A DNA stretch of 10,943 bases from Planctomycetota bacterium (GTDB taxonomy: Bacteria; Planctomycetota; Phycisphaerae; UBA1845), in assembly GCA_022563615.1 (NCBI GenBank), contig JADFMZ010000071.1:1-10943 (forward strand). The letters run 5' to 3'. Made by a program: the position numbers and the translations under genes. Below are positions 1 to 6,669 of this stretch, piece by piece (the stretch's first letter is position 1; the number at the start of each line of letters is the position of its first letter). The notes beneath the pieces were generated by a model. The model searched no databases. It worked only from the letters and a program-made list of their open reading frames with translations, and was not told the origin of the DNA.

Positions 1-1006
1 TCGGCAGCCAACCCCGGTGGTTTCGGCCATACCAGTGGGCCATGTGGCTGCGGTCCGGGAAGAGCATGGCACGAAGATAACCAATTTTGAATCGCCATCC
101 GGGCGTGCACAATGCGTTGACCGCGATGTGTGATGCGGGATGCCCGGCGTCGCGCGGCGCTTGCCGCAGCGCCAGCCGATCGCGCCAACTCACCCGCGCG
201 TTCGAGAGGGCTTGCGAAACGGACGGCGGGCACACCGGGCCGAACTGCGTCTCAACACGTTGAAGGGCGATGCGCACCGGTAGCGCCAGCCGCCACCGGT
301 TCACGGTTGTCACAAAGCGATCCCAATCCAGTTCCTGCCGATGGGCGGCGATCCACAGCCTGATGTCCTCCAACCACATGCGGCGCGCACACCCATGAAT
401 GGCGGCGTGGGCGGTCAGGTGGATCAACATCTCTTCCGTCGAGGGAATCAGGATGGTCGCTCGACCGATCGGCACGGGCCTGCTTCGGGCTTGGAAGGCA
501 TCCTTTGGGACTAATTGAGCATAACGTAACGGGCGAAACGGCCGAACGTGCAGATCGATCTTAACCGGATGGATGCTACCGATGGTGTATTCCGTCTCAT
601 AGTGGAACCTCGGGAAGAAATCTCCGCGAACCTGAGACTCGCTCCGTAGCCCGCCCAATTCCTCAATCAAGCCCAGTGCCCGATCAAGTTCTTCAGGGCG
701 AATCAGCAAATCCAGATCATCCATCGGTCGTTGATGGAGTCGCTCATACACCGTCAGGTTCAGAGCGCCACCTTTGAGAACGATCAGGGGCAGGTCTGCG
801 TCATTGAACTTCGCGGCGATGCGCTCCAGCAGACCCATCATGCGAGCGTTTCTAAGTCCCGTCGCAGAAAGCGGGCCCAATGGCGAAGGTGCGCTCGGCT
901 GCATTTGGTTCCGGCTGACCTCCGAAGATGTGAGAGTGCCTGCGCCCTCGCCTTGGCGAGCCGTCACCGGAGCGTCGTTGTGCGTTGGTGGTGCTACTTC
1001 GCCCAT
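1..1006 (-). CDS. Nucleotidyltransferase family protein (NTP_transf_5-like), C-terminus beyond left edge
   Basis: An open frame of 335 codons reads without a stop from an ATG at 1006 to the left edge, so the C-terminus is missing. Residues 72-102 contain LKGGALNLTVYERLHQRP followed by MDDLDLLI. This is the LKG...R..DxDLL signature of the uncharacterised nucleotidyltransferase family PF14907; the aspartates in DDLD are the probable metal ligands. A later stretch (about 303-326, WRFKIGYLRAMLFPDRSHM) resembles the C-terminal part of that family. The first 55 residues are rich in Pro, Ser and Thr and look disordered. ATG 1006 is chosen because in-frame stops lie about 80 nt upstream and a purine-rich GAAAGAG (1012-1018) sits 5 nt ahead. 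ATGs at 904, 841 or 838 would remove the low-complexity leader. The nucleotide substrate and acceptor are unknown. Family members are often found beside surface polysaccharide or peptide-modification genes, but no such neighbour is visible here. Confidence 0.82.
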   Translation of the reverse strand, partial: MGEVAPPTHNDAPVTARQGEGAGTLTSSEVSRNQMQPSAPSPLGPLSATGLRNARMMGLLERIAAKFNDADLPLIVLKGGALNLTVYERLHQRPMDDLDLLIRPEELDRALGLIEELGGLRSESQVRGDFFPRFHYETEYTIGSIHPVKIDLHVRPFRPLRYAQLVPKDAFQARSRPVPIGRATILIPSTEEMLIHLTAHAAIHGCARRMWLEDIRLWIAAHRQELDWDRFVTTVNRWRLALPVRIALQRVETQFGPVCPPSVSQALSNARVSWRDRLALRQAPRDAGHPASHIAVNALCTPGWRFKIGYLRAMLFPDRSHMAHWYGRNHRGWLP

Positions 1007-1329
1007 CGTGGCTCTTTCAGTGGTTCTTACGCCGCGCGTATAGCAAGCGATCGGCGGGTCATGCGACCGACCTCGATCCGCACTTCTCGCCGCCTATTTC
1101 TATCGGACAAAGAAACTCCTCGTATAAAATCAACCTGGAAACCAGTCAGCCGGCGTGATTATCGGGCAGGGAAGCCCGAAAGATCGGTCCTCGTGGCCAG
1201 TTGTCCGTTGAATGCGTTGGAGGTAGTCCCGGTTAGGTGGCGCTGGGTGGTGGGATGCGACGCTCAAACAGGGGCAGGGGTTATGTCAACCGCAGACAGA
1301 AGCGTTGGTCCGGGAGGGCGATGCTGCTG
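1007..1329. other. Non-coding region upstream of the nucleotidyltransferase gene
   Basis: No convincing gene was found on either strand. The plus-strand frame of 200 codons crossing this stretch (731-1333) shows no recognisable domain and mostly reads antisense to the nucleotidyltransferase gene. The stretch should hold the promoter of that minus-strand gene, but I see no clear -35/-10 pair. Adjacent in-frame stop codons (TAG AAA TAG on the minus strand, near 1090-1100) fix the upstream limit of the gene. Confidence 0.5.
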
Positions 1330-1483
1330 CTAGTACCGTTTCTAGAAAGGTTGTCATACGTTCTTCCCCCCTAAACAAGGGGGGATTGAGGGGGGTTCTG
1401 CAGGCTGAAAAGAACCTCCCCCAACCCCTCCTTAGCAAGGAGGGGAGCCGGAAGTAGCACTACCTTTTTGGAAACGGCACTAG
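1330..1483. mobile_element. MITE-like palindromic element with CTAG ends
   Basis: A 154-bp element folds on itself along its whole length. Its outer 22 bp (1330-1351 and 1462-1483) are inverted repeats matching at 19 of 22 positions, and both begin and end in CTAG. Each arm holds a smaller palindrome: CCCCCCTAAACAAGGGGGG on the left and CCCCTCCTTAGCAAGGAGGGG on the right. The arms meet at GGTTCT (1394-1399) and AGAACC (1411-1416), near the centre at 1405. There is no coding capacity. CTAG at both ends is consistent with the CTAG/TA target preference known for IS630/Tc1-type transposases, so this may be a non-autonomous relative. No transposase is present in the window. It could instead be a REP-type dispersed palindrome or act as a transcription terminator. 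Confidence 0.65.
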
Positions 1484-1971
1484 GACGCGAGGTAACGCTA
1501 GAGCAAGTTCTATTATTCTGTAGCGGGCCAACGACCGTTATTTCGGGACATTTCTCCGAAATGGCGATACACAATGAATGAGATCGTTGTAGAGCGCCTT
1601 GCACAATCGCCCGGCGCAATCCGACTTCTATCCTCGCATGGGTGCCCTACGGTCCGCGACAGCTCAATTCGCTTTGACAGAATGTGGACGGAGCCCGAAC
1701 ATGGGCGACCATGGCGAGCCAAACGTCGCCCGCATGGCTACGCAAGCGTGGGCCATGCCACACGCCGCAATGGCTTCCCTTCGGGACTTTGGGATGAGCG
1801 AAGGTGAACGAAACGGCGGGCAACGCTACCCCACGGGGAACGCCCAACGAAGATCAGACGCGGCGTGGCGTTGAAAGAGGACTTCGATCGAACACCGTAG
1901 AGGGCTCAAGAGCTATCTCGACAACCCTGCGGAAAGCGAAGGAGTTGCCCAGGAACGTGGCTGGATAACTT
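1484..1971. other. Non-coding region between the palindromic element and the membrane protein gene
   Basis: Several overlapping short frames of 66-91 codons exist on both strands, but none shows a ribosome binding site with a recognisable domain. They look like chance openings in GC-rich DNA. A small stem is visible at about 1541-1562 (ATTTCGG pairing with CCGAAAT) and a REP-like hairpin at 1733-1757. No remnant of a known gene could be recognised. Confidence 0.5.
1733..1757. repeat. REP-like hairpin
   Basis: CATGGCTACGC and GCGTGGGCCATG form an imperfect stem with one bulge, separated by two bases. The flanks (GCCCG on the left, CCACACG on the right) recall the dispersed hairpin repeats frequent between planctomycete genes. 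That resemblance is from memory, not from a search. With only one copy in the window, its repeat status is inferred. Confidence 0.45.
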
Positions 1972-2727
1972 GTGAAACAACGAGCCGCCATCCAACCTTT
2001 AACTGGCAATAGGACATCCTCTCCATTGCGGATCAAAAGCTTTCTGTTGCGCACCGTGCGTCGGCGAGCCCCCGCGGTGGTTATCATTATAGCGGGGATT
2101 GTAATACTCGCCGCTTTTCGGCGCCCATTTCACTGGGATCTGTCACGCTCCGGTGCGGGCTGGGTGTCTCTGCACCTGGAAGGTGGACGGATTTCAGCGT
2201 TCATATCAAACAAGGAGGCCCCGTTCTTGAAGTCACTCGCGGACGCACGGCCGGTTGAATACCGCGATGTAATACGTGACTACTATGGGCGCATGGCGGC
2301 CTTAGACAGGATCGAGAAAAGCTACCCGGCGTACCCTCAGCAGATTGGATTGTGCGTCCAGAAATGGCCGTTGGATACTAGACCGCTCGACCAACGTGTC
2401 GCTGACACGCGACGGATCTTTCGCGAAGAGTTTGTGAGGCACCTCCCCCGGGTCCTTGGCGACCGCTCGTTTTACTGTAGATTTACAGTCTCACCTGCTT
2501 ACGGGTTGGTCCTTCGGTTTTCGGGGAATCTCCTCCTATGTGCGGGCCTCGTCTATCTAGCCTTCGACCTGATCTGCGGTCCGACCCGCCGATGGTGGCG
2601 TCGGAAGCATAGGTTGTGCGTGAATTGTGCGTACAACCTCACTGGCAACGTATCCGGCGTCTGTCCGGAATGCGGCAAGCCCGTTCCCGAAGAAACCGAG
2701 ACGTCTGGCGGTATGACGCTGAAATAG
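1972..2727 (+). CDS. Two-pass membrane protein with C-terminal zinc ribbon
   Basis: The 251-residue product has one hydrophobic segment near the N-terminus (about residues 34-49, APAVVIIIAGIVILAAF) and a second at about 184-206. A hydrophilic domain of roughly 135 residues lies between them, and a basic linker (RRWWRRKHR) follows the second segment. The tail holds CVNCAYNL...GVCPECGKPV (about 217-240), two CxxC pairs that should bind one zinc. This zinc-ribbon tail is widespread on otherwise unrelated planctomycete membrane proteins. The basic loop predicts the ribbon is cytoplasmic and the middle domain extracytoplasmic. I do not recognise the middle domain and assign no function. The start is GTG, two codons after an in-frame TAA (1966-1968), with no good ribosome binding site. 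A later TTG or GTG start around 2025-2060 is possible and would still keep the first membrane segment. It appears monocistronic. Confidence 0.72.
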   Translation: MKQRAAIQPLTGNRTSSPLRIKSFLLRTVRRRAPAVVIIIAGIVILAAFRRPFHWDLSRSGAGWVSLHLEGGRISAFISNKEAPFLKSLADARPVEYRDVIRDYYGRMAALDRIEKSYPAYPQQIGLCVQKWPLDTRPLDQRVADTRRIFREEFVRHLPRVLGDRSFYCRFTVSPAYGLVLRFSGNLLLCAGLVYLAFDLICGPTRRWWRRKHRLCVNCAYNLTGNVSGVCPECGKPVPEETETSGGMTLK

Positions 2728-2812
2728 AGTGCGCAACGAAGTGCCGCCGATGGTGTCACTTGTTATGGGGTCGCCGGCAACGGGACGCCCCCGACCTCCA
2801 ATGGATGCCTGC

Positions 2813-2841
2813 TTGACATCAAACGGACTTTCTCTGAAACT
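2813..2841 (+). promoter_or_regulatory. Possible sigma-70-type promoter upstream of the aldehyde dehydrogenase gene
   Basis: A perfect TTGACA -35 hexamer lies at 2813-2818. Seventeen bases later comes GAAACT (2836-2841), which matches TATAAT at only three of six positions. The site is in the 199-bp gap before the gene and would give a leader of about 80 nt. The weak -10 makes this tentative. Confidence 0.25.
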
Positions 2842-2912
2842 CGCATGACTTGGTTCGATAAAGTGTGGACTTTCGAGGCAGCCTATTGCAGCTTCGGCGG
2901 CCCGATCGCGTT

Positions 2913-2919
2913 GGAGGAG
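2913..2919 (+). promoter_or_regulatory. Strong ribosome binding site for rocA
   Basis: GGAGGAG lies 7 nt before the ATG at 2927. It is the best Shine-Dalgarno sequence in the window and fixes the start of the aldehyde dehydrogenase. Confidence 0.8.
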
Positions 2920-2926
2920 TCCGATC

Positions 2927-4477
2927 ATGTTATCCCCCTATTCACCAGAACCCTACGTCGATTTCAATCAAAAGCCCCCGAGAGAACAAATGCTGGCGGC
3001 CTTGGAGACGGTTGCCGGACAGCTCGGAGAGAGCTATCCGTTGTGGATCGGCGGGGAAAAGGTTACGACCGGCGAGACGTTCGAGTCGGTCAGCCCGGCG
3101 GCGCCCGGCCGTGTCGTGGGCGTAGTGTCCAAGGCCAACACCGATCTGGCGAACCGGGCGGTTCGATCGGCGGCCGACGCGTTTCCAGAGTGGAGTCGTG
3201 TGGACCCCGAGGCCCGGGCGCGGATTCTGATCAAGGCGGCGGCGATCATGCGCCGCGAGCTTTATGAACTGGCCACCTGGCAGTGCTTTGAGGAAAGCAA
3301 GAGCTGGATCGAGGCCTACGCCGACGTGTGCGAAGCCATCGACTTTCTGGATTTCTATGGGCGCGAGATGATGAGGCTGGGGGGTTCGCTTCCGGTCACC
3401 CCCTTCCCGGGCGAGGAGAACGAGGTGCGCTACGTTCCACTCGGGGTCGGCGTCGTCATCCCCCCCTGGAACTTTCCACTGGCTATCTGCGCGGGGATGA
3501 CTACAGCGGCGCTGGTCACCGGCAATACGGTTTGCCTCAAGCCGGCCAGCACTTCTCCGGTGGTGTCGGCCAGGTTCGTAGACATCATGCACAGGGCCGG
3601 CCTTCCCCCGGAAGTTTTGAACTTCGTACCCGGCCCCGGCGGCAGCGTCGGAGATGCCATGGTGTGTCACCCAAAAACGCGATTCATTTCCTTCACCGGT
3701 TCCCGTGAGGTCGGCATTGGGATATTCGAGAAAGCGGCCCGCGTCCAGCAGGGGCAGATATGGCTAAAACGCACCGTGCTCGAAATGGGCGGCAAGAATT
3801 GCATCGTGGTGGACGAGACCGCGGATATCGCGGCGGCGGCTGAGGGTGTGGTCCAGGCGGCGTTCGGCTTTCAGGGGCAGAAATGCTCGGCCTGCAGCCG
3901 ACTGATCGCCCACAAGGATATCCACGATGAGCTGCTGGATCGCGTGGTCGCCGGCGCTCGGGAGCTGACCCTGGGAGACACCGTCGCGCTGGACAATGTC
4001 TTTATGGGCGCCGTAATCGACCAGGCGGCACAAAAGAAAATCAACGACTACATCCAAATAGGCCAAAAAGAGGGTCGGGAAGTGCTCGGCGGCGGAAAGA
4101 CGCCCGAGGAGGGCTTCTTTGTCCCGCCGACGATCTTCTCGAACATTTCGCCCAATGCACGCATCGCCCAGGAGGAGATTTTCGGCCCCGTTCTGGCGGT
4201 CATTAAGGCAAAAGATTTTGATGAAGCGCTGCGCATAGCCAACGGCACGGAATATGGATTGACCGGAGCCCTCTTCTCGAACGATCGAATGCGACTGGAG
4301 CGCGCCAGATTCGAATTCCATGTCGGCAATCTCTACCTCAATCGCAAGTGCACGGGTGCACTAGTGGACGTTCAGCCGTTCGGCGGCTTTAATATGTCGG
4401 GGACCGATTCCAAGGCGGGTGGGCGCGACTACCTGCAGTTATTCATGCAGGCGAAGTCCATCTGTGAACGATGGTAA
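2927..4477 (+). CDS. rocA: L-glutamate gamma-semialdehyde dehydrogenase (1-pyrroline-5-carboxylate dehydrogenase)
   Basis: This enzyme oxidises glutamate gamma-semialdehyde, formed from 1-pyrroline-5-carboxylate, to glutamate with NAD+. It is the last step of proline and arginine/ornithine breakdown in the cytoplasm. The 516-residue length matches the monofunctional Bacillus RocA type (about 515), and similarity to that type is evident along the whole chain. Visible active-site features are the oxyanion Asn182 in PPWNFPLA, Lys205 in LKPAST, the FTGSR turn (256-260), general-base Glu286 in LEMGGK, nucleophile Cys320 in GFQGQKCSACSR, and IFGPV (418-422). The tail CTGALVDVQPFGGFNMSGTD (475-494) is typical of the family. 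The start is set by a strong GGAGGAG site. No proline dehydrogenase or ornithine aminotransferase gene lies nearby, so the enzyme is genetically isolated here. One variation is FEESKSW (121-127), where Bacillus RocA has HEAGKPW; this is away from the catalytic residues. Confidence 0.95.
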   Translation: MLSPYSPEPYVDFNQKPPREQMLAALETVAGQLGESYPLWIGGEKVTTGETFESVSPAAPGRVVGVVSKANTDLANRAVRSAADAFPEWSRVDPEARARILIKAAAIMRRELYELATWQCFEESKSWIEAYADVCEAIDFLDFYGREMMRLGGSLPVTPFPGEENEVRYVPLGVGVVIPPWNFPLAICAGMTTAALVTGNTVCLKPASTSPVVSARFVDIMHRAGLPPEVLNFVPGPGGSVGDAMVCHPKTRFISFTGSREVGIGIFEKAARVQQGQIWLKRTVLEMGGKNCIVVDETADIAAAAEGVVQAAFGFQGQKCSACSRLIAHKDIHDELLDRVVAGARELTLGDTVALDNVFMGAVIDQAAQKKINDYIQIGQKEGREVLGGGKTPEEGFFVPPTIFSNISPNARIAQEEIFGPVLAVIKAKDFDEALRIANGTEYGLTGALFSNDRMRLERARFEFHVGNLYLNRKCTGALVDVQPFGGFNMSGTDSKAGGRDYLQLFMQAKSICERW

Positions 4478-4581
4478 CAGATCGCCGCTGAATTGTATCT
4501 CAATCGACACTTTCTGCAATAATAAAGACGTTTCCCGTTGAGGCGGCGCCCCTTGGGGCTAGCGCATTCAGGTCACATTGA

Positions 4582-5244
4582 ATGGATACTTTTTCGATGG
4601 AGTGGTCCTGGCCTGAATCGGCTCACGTCGTACGCGTCATCGTCGCCGTAATTTTGGGAGGTTTGATCGGGCTCGAACGAGAGCTGCGTGACAAACCGGC
4701 CGGATTTCGCACTATTATCCTGATTTGTCTGGGCGCTTGCGTATTGACCATCGTCTCTAAGGTCATAGGCGGTCCAGATGGAGAATCCACGCGCATTGCA
4801 GCCCAGATCGTCACCGGCATCGGGTTCATCGGCGCCGGCGCCATCCTTCGCGACCGGCAGAGCGTGTACGGTCTGACGACGGCGGCCACGATCTGGGCCG
4901 TGGCGGCGATCGGAATGGCCGTGGGTTTCGGCGAATTGGGTCTGGCGGTCCTTGGAACTCTTGCCATCCTCGTTGCCCTTTTTGTCTTCGATGCCGTCGA
5001 GCACTGGATCGGCGACCGGCGCGATATTCAAGAGTACCACATTCTTACCGCCAACCGTGACGGCGCACTGGACCGCGTGCGTGGTCTTTTTGACAACGCA
5101 CAACTGCACATCCGAAAGTGGACGTGTTACGAGGAGGGTTCCTCCCTGGTCATTCACATGGTTGCGATGGGCGGAAAAACGAGGCATGAGCGGCTGCGCG
5201 TCATGCTCACCCGATCCGAACAGTACACGCTTACCAAGGGCTGA
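4582..5244 (+). CDS. MgtC/SapB family membrane protein
   Basis: The 220-residue protein carries the MgtC/SapB core: GLERELRDKPAGFRT (30-44), AAQIVTGIGFIGAGAIL (73-89) and GLTTAATIWAVAAIGMAVG (97-115). About four to five membrane segments are visible (roughly 16-32, 44-62, 73-90, 99-115, 119-137). A soluble C-terminal domain of about 80 residues follows (141-220), matching the ACT-like cytoplasmic domain of longer family members. In pathogens, MgtC supports growth at low magnesium and inhibits the F-type ATP synthase. Environmental homologues are mostly uncharacterised, so the role here is open. The gene starts 104 bp after rocA and may be co-transcribed or have its own promoter. ATG 4582 is taken as the start, but the ribosome binding site is weak and ATG 4597 is also possible. 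It is convergent with the minus-strand operon across a palindromic element. Confidence 0.9.
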   Translation: MDTFSMEWSWPESAHVVRVIVAVILGGLIGLERELRDKPAGFRTIILICLGACVLTIVSKVIGGPDGESTRIAAQIVTGIGFIGAGAILRDRQSVYGLTTAATIWAVAAIGMAVGFGELGLAVLGTLAILVALFVFDAVEHWIGDRRDIQEYHILTANRDGALDRVRGLFDNAQLHIRKWTCYEEGSSLVIHMVAMGGKTRHERLRVMLTRSEQYTLTKG

Positions 5245-5638
5245 GGCAGCGGCACGGTCCGGGGTTCGTAACACTTTAGGCGGGGATGATCGACATTGCG
5301 TAGACGGGCGACATCTTCCGCGTGTGGGTTCTGCTCTTCGCCCTGAAGGGGCACAACAGGACAGCCCAGGGCAACGCCCTGGGAGTCGATTCGGCCGACG
5401 CAACGCTAGCCCTGAAAGGGCGGGATAAGGTTATTCCACCCTTTCAGGGTTTTCGTACGCATGGGTCACGAGTACCTAGGGCGTTGCCCTGGGCTGGTCT
5501 AAGACGCCCCTTCGGGGCTGTTCTATGCTCCCGCGGTTCAGACATGCGACGGATAACACTTGCCCGCCAATTCTGTCACGCAGCCTACGGTCCGGGGGGA
5601 TTCTCCTACACGCGTCGCACTGCCTCAGATAACGCTCG
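5245..5638. other. Convergent intergenic region
   Basis: This 394-bp gap lies between two gene 3' ends and is dominated by the palindromic element. Outside it, an 11-bp direct repeat ACGGTCCGGGG occurs at 5254-5264 and 5587-5597. A 9-bp inverted pair, CTGAGGCAG (5241-5249, overlapping the TGA stop) and CTGCCTCAG (5620-5628), brackets almost the whole gap. Short frames here are low-complexity readings of the palindromes and are not called as genes. Confidence 0.5.
5318..5536. repeat. Large nested palindromic element between convergent genes
   Basis: A 219-bp segment is symmetric about position 5429. Four nested inverted pairs share that centre. They are CCGCG ends at 5318-5322 and 5532-5536; GCCC-TGAA-GGGGC (5340-5352) against GCCCCTTCGGGGC (5506-5518); a 20-bp arm at 5364-5383 against 5475-5494 with 19 of 20 matches; and CCCTGAAAGGG (5410-5420) against CCCTTTCAGGG (5439-5449), which is perfect. 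Most arms are themselves hairpins, for example CCCAGGGC-AAC-GCCCTGGG (5365-5383). It has no coding capacity and could fold as a cloverleaf. Likely identities are a MITE or REP-type dispersed repeat that also works as a bidirectional terminator for the convergent mgtC-like gene and the minus-strand operon. Confidence 0.72.
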
Positions 5639-6607
5639 TCAGAACTTCACCTTGAACACGGGGCTTAGAATGAGGGCCACGATCATGGAAACGACAAAGA
5701 AGGTCAGTAGCCAATAGTCTGTGCCGTACACGCGTGATTCGAGGGAGGGATAGAGAATCTCAATGGATTCCACGGGTGAAGCGGTTGGCAGCGGCCTCTC
5801 GACTGGATGGATCAACTGGGACGTCCAGTCGGCGCCTGGTCGAAGCGCGCTGACGCGCTCCAATCCTTTTGCAACCACAAACTCTTTTTCGACCACGGTG
5901 GAACCGACATCGAATTGTAAAACGTGACGGCCTAGTTGGCCCGCTCGCACGCGCCAGACGAACTGGTTGCCGCCGGGAACAGGCCCCACTTCAACCCGCA
6001 CGCCCGGATGGGCACGAAGAACGGCTTGCGTGGATTTCCCCGAACTCGGTCGCATGGTCATTTTGATCAACGTGCGTTCGTTCGGGTGCAAAGGCCTCCA
6101 TTGGTGTCGGATTCCCATTTGCGCCATCACCAGGAGCATGAACGGTGTGGCCAGAAGGACCGGGAGAAGAACGTGACGCTGAAGGCGCAACACTGCCAGC
6201 AGAACCTTCCCTTGCGCCGAGAACACGACCCGAAGATCGTCCCGAAACAACTTTAGCGCAAGCAGATTGGCCTTGATGTCATCCTTGGCGCGAGCAATCG
6301 CCGTTTGATTGGAGGTGTACCGGAAGAAAACGAGCATGACGACGCCGGTGCCGGCGGACAAGAGTATGAGGCCGACCCATATCGGCAGTAGGTCGATGGC
6401 GGCGTAAATGACGTCGCCGACAACTACGCAAACAGGATTCAGGATTGAGAGCACCGGAGACAGAACCGGATTCAGGACGGCATCCACCACACCCCAAAGC
6501 ACTCCGCAGATCGCCTTGAGGTTCTCCCAAGTCCAGAACCATAGTTGGCCGCCTGCTATCAGCAGCCAGTTCAGTATGTTCACCATCCATTCGGCCATGG
6601 GCTGCAT
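5639..6607 (-). CDS. Multi-pass membrane protein with EMC3/YidC-like (DUF106-like) core
   Basis: This is the last visible gene of the minus-strand operon, 62 bp after the small ribbon-helix-helix gene. The 322-residue product has hydrophobic segments at about 8-28, 57-72, 74-96, 144-164 and 298-316. Segment 74-96 is followed by a charged helical stretch (99-142, including AIARAKDDIKANLLALKLFRDD) and then segment 144-164. This arrangement of membrane helix, cytosolic helical hairpin and membrane helix resembles the Oxa1-superfamily EMC3/DUF106 fold. The assignment is by pattern only. About 130 residues (168-297) then form a soluble, beta-rich-looking domain that should be extracytoplasmic, before the last helix and the tail KVKF. 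An internal repeat gives two LNPV motifs (45-60). The start at 6607 has AGGA (6614-6617) 6 nt ahead; ATG 6598 is an alternative. Possible roles are membrane insertion or a receptor/scaffold for the upstream enzymes. Confidence 0.75.
   Translation of the reverse strand: MQPMAEWMVNILNWLLIAGGQLWFWTWENLKAICGVLWGVVDAVLNPVLSPVLSILNPVCVVVGDVIYAAIDLLPIWVGLILLSAGTGVVMLVFFRYTSNQTAIARAKDDIKANLLALKLFRDDLRVVFSAQGKVLLAVLRLQRHVLLPVLLATPFMLLVMAQMGIRHQWRPLHPNERTLIKMTMRPSSGKSTQAVLRAHPGVRVEVGPVPGGNQFVWRVRAGQLGRHVLQFDVGSTVVEKEFVVAKGLERVSALRPGADWTSQLIHPVERPLPTASPVESIEILYPSLESRVYGTDYWLLTFFVVSMIVALILSPVFKVKF
6431..6477 (-). repeat. Short internal direct repeat in the EMC3-like gene
   Basis: Two 14-bp copies (6431-6444 and 6464-6477) match at 13 positions. 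They encode the duplicated LNPV motif within residues 45-60 of the membrane protein. This is a small in-frame duplication in a hydrophobic region. Confidence 0.55.
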
Positions 6608-6669
6608 GGGGAATCCTACAACGATGAGGTCAGCGCCCCACGCAAGAGGGACCGCCGCCGGGGCATCGT

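Noticed and set aside
731..1333. 200-codon plus-strand open frame
   Set aside because: It is mostly antisense to the nucleotidyltransferase gene, is Arg/Ser-rich with no domain, and ends inside the palindromic element.
1330..1483. CRISPR array
   Set aside because: The repeated G/C-run units are inverted arms of one palindrome, not evenly spaced direct repeats with unique spacers.
1371..1619. 82-codon minus-strand open frame
   Set aside because: It reads through the palindromic element; its C-terminal part is a translation of repeat sequence.
2942..3670. 242-codon minus-strand open frame
   Set aside because: It is antisense to rocA with no domain signal.
4546..4565. Rho-independent terminator after rocA
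   Set aside because: GCCCC and GGGGC are only two bases apart, the effective stem is about four pairs, and no T-run follows.
4573..5403. 276-codon minus-strand open frame
   Set aside because: It is antisense to the MgtC/SapB gene, which has clear family motifs; the opposite frame looks like low-complexity shadow sequence.
5322..5717. 131-codon plus-strand open frame
   Set aside because: It is a translation of the palindromic element (repeated LALKG, GALPWA-type strings) and runs into the 3' end of a convergent gene.
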